DNA of 64,000 nucleotides, from NCBI GenBank assembly GCA_963814985.1, contig CAWFFV010000053.1, positions 1 to 64,000 of the forward strand, written 5' to 3'. Each line of letters opens with the position of its first letter. Within the stretch, counting starts at the first letter, position 1. Positions 42,019 to 52,000 of the stretch are shown in pieces. The notes beneath the pieces are model-generated. The model was not told the origin of the DNA, did not search any database, and worked only from the letters and a program-made list of their open reading frames with translations. Both the position numbers and the translations under genes were made by a program. This DNA comes from CAWFFV01 sp963814985 (GTDB taxonomy: Bacteria; Chloroflexota; Ktedonobacteria; Ktedonobacterales; Ktedonobacteraceae).

Positions 42019-42822
42019 ACAATTTTGGTTTCCTTTCCAATACAGTGAAGCTCATACGAGCTTCCGCTTTACAATAGCCTCTGTTCTCCCCCGTGTCTCT
42101 CCTTCGTTCCTCGAACAAGAGATGCTTGCTACAGAGAACATTTCTACGGACAGGTTCATAAGCACATCACATCCTGTAATGCAGAAAAGAACGCGCTCTA
42201 ACCATCTGGTTATGAGACAATACACTGTCAGGTATCTCTATGACCAATCAGGATGATCAGGCACCCAACATCTGCCGTAGATGGTATATTGGATAAATTG
42301 ACCCGCATCGAGAATTAAAAGTATATTGACTGACTTAACACGAACTCTCTCAGGGAAGTAGTCAATAGTTTGTAGAGGTCTATGTGGAGAAAGGGAGATA
42401 ATATTCCATAATGAGGGCTACGAGTGGAAGAGATTGATAGGATTCCGATGTAAGAAATACCGGGAAGCTCTCATAGAGGACATTCCTTTCTTTCACCAAC
42501 AAAAGTCGAACCTATACCTCACAAACAGAGAAAGGGGAATACGCTATCATGAAGTTGATAAATTGCACCTCTTTAACTATTATAATACTAATGAAGAATT
42601 AAAGCAAGTTATAGCCTGTAGAAAGCCAGGACCGTTTTGTAAAATTATGTCCCTGAATGATATAAGGTACTTTCAAAATAGAAATGGAATAATGTAATGG
42701 ATTATGTGATAGACTCTTAGTACTAATGAAATACAAGGTTACTATCTTTCAGTAAGAGAGAGCAGTCAACAGACACAACATTTCTGTCCAGTACACAATT
42801 GATAATTCTTTGGGAGGTGCTC
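42019..42822. other. Long non-coding stretch
   Basis: About 800 bases without a convincing gene. It contains the promoter region of the GMC gene, copy 2 of the 18-bp repeat (42710-42727) and the GGGAGG site of the next gene. A TTG-started 87-codon frame (42434-42697) has no ribosome site or recognisable features. Confidence 0.5.
42710..42727 (+). repeat. 18-bp direct repeat, copy 2
   Basis: Exact match to 40308-40325 in the same orientation. Confidence 0.8.
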
Positions 42823-43773
42823 ATGGAAAGCAACGTTCTCGGTATACATCATGTGACGGCCATCACAGATGATCCCCAAAAGAATATTGATTTTTACGCT
42901 GGCATTTTAGGGCTTCGGCTCGTCAAAAAGACTGTTAACTTTGATGTGCCAGACACGTATCACTTTTATTACGGCGATGACCAGGGACGCCCCGGCACAA
43001 TCCTCACCTTCTTTTCCTGGCCAAACTCTCCCAAAGGGCAACGCGGTACAGGCCAGGTCACCACTATCTCATTCTCTATTCCATCGTCTGCGTCAAGATA
43101 CTGGCAGGAACGACTCACTCGGCATGGTATCAATGTCGAGGGACCAACAACCCGCTTTGAGGAACAGGTGCTTTCTTTTACTGATCATGAAGGGCTTTCC
43201 CTCGAACTGGTAGCCCATCATGGAGCGGAGCAAGGTACCATCTGGACAAATGGCCCCGTTGCTGCCGAATATGCTCTTCGTGGTATCTATAGTGTCACTC
43301 TCTCCGTCACACGACACGAGGCCACAGCAAAGCTACTTACTCAGGAACTCGGTTTTCGCTTTGTAGGTGAGCAAGGCAATCGAACTCGCTATGAGGTCGG
43401 AACGGCAGGTGATGGAGCGGTGGTTGACCTGTTAAATCTGCCAGGGGCAGAGCGTGGCACAGAGTCGATAGGCACCGTGCATCATGTGGCATGGCGTACC
43501 GCCAACGATGAGCAACAACTAGCATGGCGTAGCAAGTTAAGCCGTCTTGGTCTGAATGTAACACGTGTGATGGATCGTACATACTTCCATTCGATCTACT
43601 TCAGGGAACCGAGCGGGGTGCTTTTTGAGATTGCCACCGACCAGCCTGGTTTTGCCATAGATGAACCGCCAGAGCAGTTAGGAACGAACTTGAGGCTTCC
43701 ACCCTGGCTGGAAGCGCAGAGGCCAACGCTTGAACGAAGCTTACCTGCGGTCCATCTGCCAGGTTTTGATTAA
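42823..43773 (+). CDS. VOC-fold ring-cleaving dioxygenase/glyoxalase (MhqO-like)
   Basis: Two tandem VOC modules are present. The metal ligands are probably H in GIHHVTAITD, H in GTVHHVAW and E in VLFEIATD. The pattern and the ending (LPPWLEAQRPTLERSLPAV) match the MhqO/LinE-like group linked with hydroquinone or catechol cleavage. The start at 42823 has GGGAGG 6 bases upstream. Single gene. Confidence 0.88.
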   Translation: MESNVLGIHHVTAITDDPQKNIDFYAGILGLRLVKKTVNFDVPDTYHFYYGDDQGRPGTILTFFSWPNSPKGQRGTGQVTTISFSIPSSASRYWQERLTRHGINVEGPTTRFEEQVLSFTDHEGLSLELVAHHGAEQGTIWTNGPVAAEYALRGIYSVTLSVTRHEATAKLLTQELGFRFVGEQGNRTRYEVGTAGDGAVVDLLNLPGAERGTESIGTVHHVAWRTANDEQQLAWRSKLSRLGLNVTRVMDRTYFHSIYFREPSGVLFEIATDQPGFAIDEPPEQLGTNLRLPPWLEAQRPTLERSLPAVHLPGFD

Positions 43774-43918
43774 GAACCTATCCCAACACCATCGCTGCCA
43801 GAAGAACGAAAGGTTTGTACTGGAACTTTTTCTACGATGCTGACGTTTTTTCTATGGGTTGAACGTAAAACTATAGAAAAACGAACGGTATGTCCGAAGA
43901 AAAAGGAGTACCCTCTCT

Positions 43919-44898
43919 ATGAAAAATCGTCGGCATCTACCAACTAGATGGCTTCTTCTCATCCTCACTATAGCATTGATCCTGGTCGGGATCTTTGCTT
44001 TTTGGAGCATCTCAGGTGCGATAACCTCAAACAAACCTGTTACCTATGATAGGAGGTCCGGTCATATTGTTGTACAGCTTGCCAGCTCACCTGGGCCTAT
44101 AGCTATACCTATTCGTGCCATCCCTGAATGGACTCTCTACGGCAATGGAACAGTCATCTTTGAGCAAGGCAACAATAATAGCCTGTGGCAGGCACAACTT
44201 TCCCTTTCAGAGGTTCAGAATATTCTGAATGTAGTCGTCAACCAGGATGCTTTCTTCTCCAGCACACACTCATACTACGGTGAGATTCCTCCTGGCCAGG
44301 GGGAACACAGGTAACTGTCAATGCCAATGGTCAGCAGAAGCAAGTCCAGCTATTTGTTAAACCGTCCAACATGGTATTTGCTGACAGAGAAACGCAACAT
44401 GCCTTTGCTATCAGGGACTTTCTAACAGGCTACCAGATTCCAGGTGCACAACCATATGTTGCGCCTGGAATTGCCCTGGTCGCGCTCGAGTGAGAACGAA
44501 AATAGCACAGCCTCATGGCCATATAGAGATATCAAGCTGGTAGATGTTGCTACGCAAGAATGCTCTTTGCTAGCATTTCAGGCTCAGGCAGATTTTTGTG
44601 TAAAGCATCATAGTAGCCATGCAGGTCTCTTTCCCATCTATGGTCAGCGTGGCCTGGACCTGTTGTCAACAAACGTCGATTCTGGCGAACTAGCTATAGT
44701 CAGTCAGGATGGCGAGACTATATGCTGCTGGTCTGGCCACTCTTTCCGGATGCATTTGTTCGGCAAGCAGGTGGCTCACAGGGTGTACTGGTCCAGGGAG
44801 CAAACGAGGGACGCTGGCCTCTGCTCCCTGGTCCCGGTAGCGGGACACTTCCCGCCTCCAATACAGCGGCGTTCTCTCATGTGGCAATGAGCATGTAA
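43919..44898 (+). pseudogene. Membrane-anchored hypothetical protein, several frameshifts
   Basis: AAGGAG precedes ATG 43919. An N-terminal helix (WLLLILTIALILVGIFAFW) and an extracytoplasmic domain (SGHIVVQLASSPGPIAIPIR) are followed by a break at about 44300. The protein then continues in a second frame (GTQVTVNANGQQKQVQLFV), a third after about 44480 (WSRSSENENSTASWPYRD), and a last one ending GPGSGTLPASNTAAFSHVAM at 44898. At least three frame changes are needed. No family is recognised. Confidence 0.6.
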
Positions 44899-44962
44899 CC
44901 TTAACCCATCGACTCTGTCAATTCCACTGAAATAGGTACCATCGTGCTGCTTGTGGAGTTTC

Positions 44963-46449
44963 TTACACTAATGCATTAGCAACATCTTGCGCGAGGCTCT
45001 CTGAAACCTTCTCGTTGTTCTGTACTCTAGAGTGGAAGATACATGATTGGCCACAATCAAACTGAATAGAGATGAGTTTAGCAACATAGTCCTCGCGCCC
45101 GATAGGCTTCTCGACCTTTTGTTCAATTCTTCCACGCCCTAACGCAGGATGAACGACGATTTCGCCTGTACCAAGAGTATCCCAAAACATATCATGCAAG
45201 CCAATCTCCCAGCCTAATATTCTGAAATAGGCCTCTTGTCGCTTCACTGGCTGCTTAATAGCAATTTTCTCACGCCTCTCTCCAATTGCTATTGAATGCA
45301 AGTGCTTGGCTGTCTTGAGTAAGTAGTCACGATCCTGTACTCTGTCGACCAGATGAGAAGGTACAATGCTTATGCCATGATAGGCACCCAGTAAGGCACC
45401 TAAAAAAATTCCAATTGTATCAGTATCACTTCCGTACATATTTATTGCCGTGGTTAAAGCTTCCTCTGGTTTATTGATATATTTTAAAAAAAGATAGATA
45501 GCAACACAAACTGTCGCAAGTCCAGAACCCTTAGTCGCAGGGGTTAGTGCTCCTGTAAAAAGGTAATAGACTTTAAAATCCTCATTGGTATGCTGAGCAA
45601 TACCCTCAAGATAATTTACGGCCTCCTGGTACACTTTATTAAATAAACTTTTAAACGAAGTTGCCCCCTGATAGCCGTCCTTTTCCCACGTTTAAATCCA
45701 TGCTGTAAGACGATCATCTTTAGTAACAATCTTTCCTATTTGATTCATTTGGCTACGAAGATATTCGACAAAGGGACCCACTGTTATCCCCTTGGATGCG
45801 ATCAGCGAGTAGTTTACAGCTAAGCCAAAAGAATTGCACCAAGAATGGCCCGTGGGTGTCCATGAGTTATAATTGCATTGAGGAACGAATCTTTAATAAT
45901 TCTTTCCTCGTTGGTGACATTTGCCAATGCGATGGGGAGGTTCCGCATCGCGGCCCCATTAGCCCCTGCCTCTTTATAATTAAGCTCACCTTGCTTATAG
46001 AAGTTTCGCAACCAACTGGCATTCTTTCCAACTAACTTTCTAGCTGCTGTCTTAACTGACTTGCCGCCTCCCCGCTCATATTGAAGCCATAGAGGAAGTT
46101 CCTCATAAGCGAAACGCTCTGGTTCAAATTCTCCTGTCTCTGTTATACATCGAGCAATGGCAAGAGCCAACTGAGTATCATCTGAGTAGGCACCAGGCGC
46201 AATCTTTTCTTCATATCCCCACCATTTGCCACCAACTAACTTCTTCCACTCAACGAAGCTGCGTACAGGTACATCAAATGGTGGCTTGTGACCATTACCA
46301 TTCAGAGGCTTTAAGAACTCCGTTGGCCATCCAAGCGCATCCCCTACCGTGCTGAGAAGGAGCGCGCCCTGGAACCGCTCAAGAGATGGTATACTCTTTT
46401 TCTTCGATGGCTCTTCAGGTAATTCATCAAAAAGACTATGCTGAGTCAT
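44963..46449 (-). pseudogene. ADP-ribosylglycohydrolase (DraG/ARH-like), frameshift plus in-frame stop
   Basis: The N-terminal part (from ATG 46449, GAAGGTGG upstream) has RFQGALLLSTVGDALGWPTE and the metal motif GAYSDDTQLALA (residues 86-97). The C-terminal part has GSDTDTIGIFLGALLGAYHG, the second metal site of the family. After GAIL a T-run appears one base short (near 45826). The restored frame continues FGLAVNYSLIASKGITVGPF but meets a TAA near 45690 before TWEKDGYQGATSFKSLF. A ~100-residue extra C-terminal region follows. The enzyme would remove ADP-ribose from a target. It is last in the operon behind the DarT-like gene and is the likely antidote. Confidence 0.8.
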
Positions 46450-46466
46450 AATTCCACCTTCGTTTG

Positions 46467-46763
46467 TTACGTAAGTACCTCAAAGCTTGTAGAGGCCCAG
46501 CACAATTCGTCCAAGTAATATTTAAGCAAGTAGCCTCCGACAGGCAAATCATCTAGCAAGATGTTACATTGGTATGAGTACGACATTCGGGTCTCAAACT
46601 CCCTAATCTCGATAATCCTTTTTTCTGCCCTAGATGCATTCACAGGGATCACTACGATTTTAGCTTTTGTTCCTGTGAGTACTTTTATAGAGACAATTAC
46701 TGTGACTACTTTTTGCTGTGCTTTAGAAAATTCGTTCTTGTGAAGATGTGAAAAGTATAACAT
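46467..46763 (-). CDS. Small unknown protein between DarT-like and hydrolase genes
   Basis: A 98-residue, beta-rich sequence (KVVTVIVSIKVLTGTKAKIV, MSYSYQCNILLDDLPVGGYL) with no known motif. ATG 46763 has ACAGGA upstream. The same frame stays open upstream of the ATG (EAIGFPYVVELILTDTNIDR) back to a stop inside the DarT-like gene, without any ATG, GTG or TTG. This suggests a longer product or a frameshift at that junction. It lies 35 bases after the DarT-like stop and 17 bases before the hydrolase start, clearly in one operon. It may be an accessory or specificity factor. Confidence 0.6.
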   Translation of the reverse strand: MLYFSHLHKNEFSKAQQKVVTVIVSIKVLTGTKAKIVVIPVNASRAEKRIIEIREFETRMSYSYQCNILLDDLPVGGYLLKYYLDELCWASTSFEVLT

Positions 46764-46798
46764 ATTCCTGTCAATATTGGTATCGGTCAGAATGAGTT

Positions 46799-47470
46799 CT
46801 ACGACATAAGGGAAACCAATAGCCTCTTTTGTGCTTTTGGCGAGTCAGAAAATAAGTGATCGTCAACAGAGAAGTGTGGGTGAGGTATTGACCCGCACAA
46901 CCTCTCTGCATGCATTAGACTTGCTTTGCTCACAAAAGCAACCTTAGATATGTATCCCAAAGGAACCCTATCAGGCACAAGAACTTCAGCTTGTACAGGC
47001 TGAACCCAGCCATTGCGATCCCATGGACGGGGAATAGAGCGTATGGCATCAAACTTAATATAATTGAGTCCTACAAGTCCAGTATCACGACGTTGTATTG
47101 TTGTACTGGCAGCATTTGAATCTGTAAAAATGATACCCGTCCAACTCGCTACTTCGAGACGTGCGATCAAATAACATAAATGATCTTTTCGCTTTTTACG
47201 ATATGCCATTGGCGTGAAAGGTGTAAAACTTAAAGATACTTTATCCCAGTTATCATTGTAACGGTCTAGGTGGTGGGAGAGAGAGTTTCCTCCTGGTACT
47301 GGCGGAGGCCATAGCCCCTTTAACTCCAGAGTTTGTTTTGAACATAAAACTCCTACTTTGCAGATACCGGGTAAGTTCTCTACACTTGTAAAGTGATAAA
47401 GCTCTGTTATTCCCTCTTTTGTAAGACGCGCCAGTATAGCATCCGCTTCGGGATGGAATTGGGGGTCCAT
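46799..47470 (-). CDS. DarT-like (DUF4433) ADP-ribosyltransferase
   Basis: The protein has 223 residues with AAGGAG at ideal spacing before the ATG. DarT hallmarks: ELYHFTSVENLPGICKVGVL near residues 24-42 (NAD-binding strand and loop), FTPFTPMAYRKKRKDHLCYL at 82-101, and the catalytic-glutamate strand VQAEVLVPDRVPLGYISKVAF, with E162. DarT enzymes attach ADP-ribose to thymidine, or in some relatives guanosine, in single-stranded DNA, acting as toxins or phage-defence effectors. Here the next genes are a small unknown and an ARH-fold hydrolase rather than the usual macrodomain DarG. The gene itself is intact. Confidence 0.82.
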   Translation of the reverse strand: MDPQFHPEADAILARLTKEGITELYHFTSVENLPGICKVGVLCSKQTLELKGLWPPPVPGGNSLSHHLDRYNDNWDKVSLSFTPFTPMAYRKKRKDHLCYLIARLEVASWTGIIFTDSNAASTTIQRRDTGLVGLNYIKFDAIRSIPRPWDRNGWVQPVQAEVLVPDRVPLGYISKVAFVSKASLMHAERLCGSIPHPHFSVDDHLFSDSPKAQKRLLVSLMS

Positions 47471-47601
47471 CAGTGCTCCTTCAAAAACTACTACTACTTA
47501 TCAACAACGTAAGTGACTATGTGATAGTAATTGTCAGATCTTTGGGGAAACAATAAGCACTATGATCATTGCACACAATGTACCCATAGTTCCGGTTTAG
47601 T

Positions 47602-48258
47602 TTATTGCCTCGTATACCCCCTCACCGCCTCCACAACCAACCGATGCTCCACCAGCTTCAGCCGCTCATGTAGCGTCTCTTCCGTATCTCCCTCTTCAAT
47701 CATCACCTCTTCCCGACTGATCACAGGTCCAGCATCCACCTCCGGCTTGACATAATGCACGGTGCTCCCAGTTACTCTCACACCTGCATCAAGTGCCTGC
47801 CTGACGGCGTGAAGGCCACGAAAAACTGGAATGGTTGTCCCGTCACATGTGGTGTATGTGCTACCTGTACCATCATCCGGCAGGAGCGCAGGATGAATGT
47901 TGATGATGCGTTGAGGAAATTGTGCAATAAACTCGGAGGTGAGGATACGCATCCATCCTGCGAGCACAACCAGATCCACCTGAAAGAGGTGCAAGAGTGC
48001 GATAAGCCGAGTTTCGGCATCTGTTCGCTTTCCCCATGGTAAAAATATAGCAGGCAGCTTATGCTGGAGTGCTCTCTGCAAGCCATAGGCGTCAGCTTTA
48101 TTACTCACGACCAGCGCTATCTCGACTCCTGGCAGATGCTCACTTTCAATCGCGTCGATAAGCGCCTGCAAGTTGCTGCCAGTGCCAGAGATGAGCACGG
48201 CGAGACGGAGTGGTGTTTTGTGGGGGCTCGATAGATGTTGTGTCACTTGTGTTGTCAA
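47602..48258 (-). CDS. purN: Phosphoribosylglycinamide formyltransferase
   Basis: Formyl transfer from 10-formyl-THF to GAR, step 3 of purine synthesis. Visible: LISGTGSNLQALIDAI, IINIHPALLP with the catalytic His, GVRVTGSTVHYV and VDAGPVISREEV with the catalytic Asp. An insert of about 18 residues (DGTGSTYTTCDGTTIPV) follows the IHPALLP motif and is not present in E. coli PurN. The start is TTG 48258 with AGAGAGG upstream, 9 bases after the purD stop. Last gene of the purine operon. Confidence 0.93.
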   Translation of the reverse strand: MTTQVTQHLSSPHKTPLRLAVLISGTGSNLQALIDAIESEHLPGVEIALVVSNKADAYGLQRALQHKLPAIFLPWGKRTDAETRLIALLHLFQVDLVVLAGWMRILTSEFIAQFPQRIINIHPALLPDDGTGSTYTTCDGTTIPVFRGLHAVRQALDAGVRVTGSTVHYVKPEVDAGPVISREEVMIEEGDTEETLHERLKLVEHRLVVEAVRGYTRQ

Positions 48259-48267
48259 GGCCTCTCT

Positions 48268-49539
48268 TTAGATCACTCGTAACCCGCGGTGTGCTATATC
48301 TTTACGATACTGCATCCCCTCAAAAGAAATACAAGATGCAGCTTCGTAAGCTATCGCTACGGCTTCCCGTAACGTTGCACCACGAGCTACAACGCTCAGC
48401 ACGCGCCCGCCTGCCGTCACCAATTGCCCATCTTGCAGAGCTGTGCCGGCGTGGAAAACATGCACACCCTCTACATGGTTAGCCTCTGCTACTCCTGTAA
48501 TGGGGATACCCGAACGGTATTTGCCAGGATAGCCGCCTGCGGCCAACGTCAGACTCATAGCATAGCCGGGATGCCACATTTGCTCGGTCTTTACGCTCTG
48601 ACCCTCAGCATAGGCCAGCACATTCAACACATCCTCACGCATCAGTACCATCAGCGCCTGAGCTTCGGGATCGCCAAAACGTGTGTTGTGTTCCAGCACC
48701 ATTGGACCGCGTTCAGTGAGCATGATATTTGAGTAGAGCACACCGGAGAAATCGATTCCTCTCTGCTTAAGAGCATATAAGGTGGCGGCGATAATTTGTT
48801 CGTGTATCAGTGCCTCCTGAGCTTTAGTGACAAAAGGCAGGGGGGTAAATGCACCCATGCCACCAGTATTTAAACCCTGGTCGTTGTCGAGTACGCGTTT
48901 GTGGTCCTGTGTTAAGGGAAAAGCAAGATAATTGGTTCCGTTACAAATAGCCGTTGAGCCAATCTCATCGCCCTGCAAGTAATCCTCAATAACAACGATA
49001 TCTCCGGCAGCACCAAAGACATGATCAACCATCATTTGCTTGAGTGCATCTTGCGCTGTAGCCATATCTAGAGCGACGATGGCTCCCTTACCAGCGGCAT
49101 TACCATCGGCCTTGACAACAACCGGTGTACCGTGAACTTCCAGATATGTCCGGGCTTGCATAAAATTGGTAAAAGTTCGGTGTTGGGCTGTCGGAATACC
49201 AGCGGCTGTCATGAGTTCTTTGGCAAAGACCTTGCTTCCCTCTAAGGCAGCACCAGCCGCACCTGGTCCAAAGACACGCAGGCCACGCAGTCGAAAAACA
49301 TCAGCAATACCATTGACCAGGGGAACCTCTGGTCCAACAACTGTGAGATCAATCTGGTTGCCTTCAGCAAAGGCAGCAAGCTCATTGAGTTGGCTAACAC
49401 CGAGCGGGACACATTCCGCATAGGGCATCATGCCAGGATTGCCGGGCGCTGCATACAGGTGAGTGACATGCTGACTCTGCGCCAGTTTCCAGACCAGTGC
49501 ATGCTCTCGCGCCCCTGAACCGATTACAAATATACGCAC
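48268..49539 (-). CDS. purD: Phosphoribosylamine-glycine ligase
   Basis: Step 2 of purine synthesis. N-terminal IGSGAREHALVWKLAQS, ATP-grasp region (PVVVKADGNAAGKGAIVA, GDEIGSTAICNG), FSGVLYSNIMLTERGPMVLE and NTRFGDPEAQ are all present; 423 residues is the normal length. It starts at GTG with GAGGTAGAAAC upstream. It lies between purF and purN. Confidence 0.96.
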   Translation of the reverse strand: MRIFVIGSGAREHALVWKLAQSQHVTHLYAAPGNPGMMPYAECVPLGVSQLNELAAFAEGNQIDLTVVGPEVPLVNGIADVFRLRGLRVFGPGAAGAALEGSKVFAKELMTAAGIPTAQHRTFTNFMQARTYLEVHGTPVVVKADGNAAGKGAIVALDMATAQDALKQMMVDHVFGAAGDIVVIEDYLQGDEIGSTAICNGTNYLAFPLTQDHKRVLDNDQGLNTGGMGAFTPLPFVTKAQEALIHEQIIAATLYALKQRGIDFSGVLYSNIMLTERGPMVLEHNTRFGDPEAQALMVLMREDVLNVLAYAEGQSVKTEQMWHPGYAMSLTLAAGGYPGKYRSGIPITGVAEANHVEGVHVFHAGTALQDGQLVTAGGRVLSVVARGATLREAVAIAYEAASCISFEGMQYRKDIAHRGLRVI

Positions 49540-49592
49540 GTTTCTACCTCGTCGGGGGTACGATAATAGATTTATTTTTCTCTAACTGTGAA

Positions 49593-51091
49593 TTATTGAC
49601 CTTTCATGACAGGTTGATGGGACACAACAACAGTGTGCTGGCGACCATGAGTAGCACCCGTAGCAGGATCAAAAGGCCACCCCTGTTTTTCCATACAGCC
49701 ATAGCAAAACTCTTTATGCAGCATTTTGCAAGCAGTTTCGTCATCTGGCGGTGTGTCATTTGCTCCAGTAAAACTGATAGCACGTCCTAGCCCTGCTATG
49801 CTGAGATAACCCAGGCTATCCACTCCGATATAGTCTGCAACTTCCTGGATACTGCGACCTGCGGCTATCAATTCGGCCTCTTGTGGGATGTCGATACCGA
49901 AGTAACAGGGATGGCGCAGTGGTGGTGAACTGGAACGCAGATGAATCTCTTTGGCTCCGCGATGACGTAGCGCCGAGACCAGACGTTTCATGGTATTGCC
50001 ACGTACAATCGAATCGTCCACAATCACCAGCCGGGCACCAGCTATCTTGGGCTGAACCAGGTTAAACTTCAGGTCTACCTCCAATTGGCGTAGACGCTGA
50101 TCAGGCTTGATAAAGGTACGGTCACTATAGCGATTCTTAATGATCGCTTGCCCATAAGTAATACCTGCCTCGGCAGCATAACCCAACGCTGCTGGAATGG
50201 ATGAATCCGGTACAGGCACGATCAGATCAGCTTCGACAGGATGTTCTCTAGCCAGTTCTCGTCCCAAAGCCTCGCGTACTTGATAGGTATATCTGCCGTT
50301 TAATTGGCTAGTAGCATCCGAGAAATAAATACATTCGAAGACGCAGAGCGCGTGTCTGGGTATATTGACGAGTACTTCCGAGTGAAGGCCATGCTCATCA
50401 ATAGTGATAAACTCTCCTGGTTCAACCTCCCGTACCATGGTTGCCCCTGTACGATCAAGCGCACAGGACTCGGATGCAACAATCCAACTGTTGCCAATGC
50501 GACCTATACATAAAGGACGCATTCCCCAGGGATCTCGCACCGCATGGAGCTTTCCTTCGGCCAGAATCACCAGACTATAGGCTCCGCGCACCAGAGAAAA
50601 GGTAGTCAGCATACGCTCACGAAGCGTTTGACCATCTGAATGCAATAGAAGAAGAGCAATAGCTTCGCTATCAGTGGTAGAATTCAACCACTCTCGGCAG
50701 GGAATTGCTCGCGCAGAACCGGACCATTGATCAGATTGCCATTATGCGCTACAGCAATGGAGTCATAGTGACCTTGCTTTCCACCTACGACGAATGGCCC
50801 GGCATTTTCCACACAACTGGAACCGGTCGTCGAGTAGCGTACGTGACCAATCCCACAACGTGTGGAGGGCAAGCTCATACCCGAATTATGGAATGCCTCT
50901 CGCACTTTTCCCATCGCGACACGATGGGCGATCTGTCCTTCGCTATCATAGACAGCCATTCCCGCACTCTCTTGACCACGATGTTGCAAGGCACTCAGTG
51001 CCAGCGTCAGGTAGTGGCGCACCTCAAGATTTGTATCGTCTTTCTGTGCGTAGATCCCTACAACTCCGCAAGCGTCACGTAGTCGCTCCAT
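49593..51091 (-). pseudogene. purF: Amidophosphoribosyltransferase, split by a frameshift
   Basis: First committed step of purine synthesis. The glutaminase part begins MERLRDACGVVGIY, with the nucleophile Cys probably exposed after propeptide removal, and has LQHRGQESAGMAV and HNGNLING. It stops at 50684 after REQFPAESG. The rest continues in another frame from 50687 (NSTTDSEAIALLLLHSDG) through the PRPP loop LVIVDDSIVRGNTM to a Cys-rich end (FCYGCMEKQ) typical of the Fe-S type. Deleting the repeated AG in GCCGAGAGTGG would give PAEWLNSTTDSE, the family sequence. An in-frame ATG at 51175 overlaps the purC stop; 51091 has GAGGAACAG and is preferred. Confidence 0.9.
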
Positions 51092-51174
51092 GCTCTGTTC
51101 CTCTCTGAAAATATTGTTTGTCAGAATTGTTTCGGTAATATGTTCCAACTGATTATCGGCTAAGATAACCAGCA

Positions 51175-51942
51175 TCAGTGGACAACTTTCAATTTTCCTG
51201 TCAGGTCGGCCACTAAAGCATAACGATCTGCAATGCTCTGCAAATCTTGCTCTGTGACATTTTGTAAATTGCGATAGACTTGCTTATCCAGCATGCGAGA
51301 CCTGTCACCACCCGGCCAGAGCCGCCAGCTATCATTGTCAATGACATCTGCTACCAGTAAATGACCACCGGGATCGCGCCCAAACTCGATCTTCAGATCG
51401 ATCAGGGCGACATCTACGGTTACCCAGGCACGTTCCAGTATCTCAAATACACGCCGCCCCTGAGCTGCCATCCATTCGATCTCCGGCAATGTCGCCTCAC
51501 CTCGCTGGAGGATATCTTCTGGCCAGATCTGCGGATCATGACGAGCATCATCTTTGAGGAATGTCTCGATCAGCACTGGCTCGAAGCGTGTCCCCTCGCT
51601 AACCTCCGGGTGACGTTTCGGGTAGGACCCTGTGGCAATACGCCGCTGAACCTGCTCAACAGGCAACATCGTGCAACGTCGTACCAATAATGTTGTATCG
51701 TCGATCTGCTCAACGAAGTGTGTGGTAATATTTTCCTCATTCAGCAAGCGCAAGATATTAGCAGTCGTGATAGTACTCCAACGTGACTTCCCCACCAGTT
51801 CATTACGCCGTTCGCCATCACCCGCCGTGATCTGATCCTTGCTGACCATATAGACCAGCGCGTCATTGTCAGGGCAGGCATAGATCCGTTTTGTCTTCCC
51901 TTCAATGAGCAGGGGACCAAATACAGGATTATCTATCATCAA
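51175..51942 (-). CDS. purC: SAICAR synthase
   Basis: Condenses CAIR with aspartate. Motifs: LLIEGKTKRIYACPD, VSKDQITAGDGERRNELVGK, VRRCTMLPVEQVQRRIATGS, LIDLKIEFGRD and VADVIDNDSWRLWP. At 255 residues it is full length. GAAAGGATG lies upstream of the ATG. It is preceded by a palindromic repeat in the 295-base gap from purQM, which may contain a secondary promoter or modulate read-through. Confidence 0.96.
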   Translation of the reverse strand: MMIDNPVFGPLLIEGKTKRIYACPDNDALVYMVSKDQITAGDGERRNELVGKSRWSTITTANILRLLNEENITTHFVEQIDDTTLLVRRCTMLPVEQVQRRIATGSYPKRHPEVSEGTRFEPVLIETFLKDDARHDPQIWPEDILQRGEATLPEIEWMAAQGRRVFEILERAWVTVDVALIDLKIEFGRDPGGHLLVADVIDNDSWRLWPGGDRSRMLDKQVYRNLQNVTEQDLQSIADRYALVADLTGKLKVVH

Positions 51943-52000
51943 TCCAGCATCCTTTCTCTCATCTTATCATCATCCCTTACAGGTTCGTTGTTCCTTTTCA

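Noticed and set aside
42434..42697. 87-codon TTG-started frame
   Set aside because: No ribosome site, no recognisable motif, rare-codon-like composition; left as intergenic.
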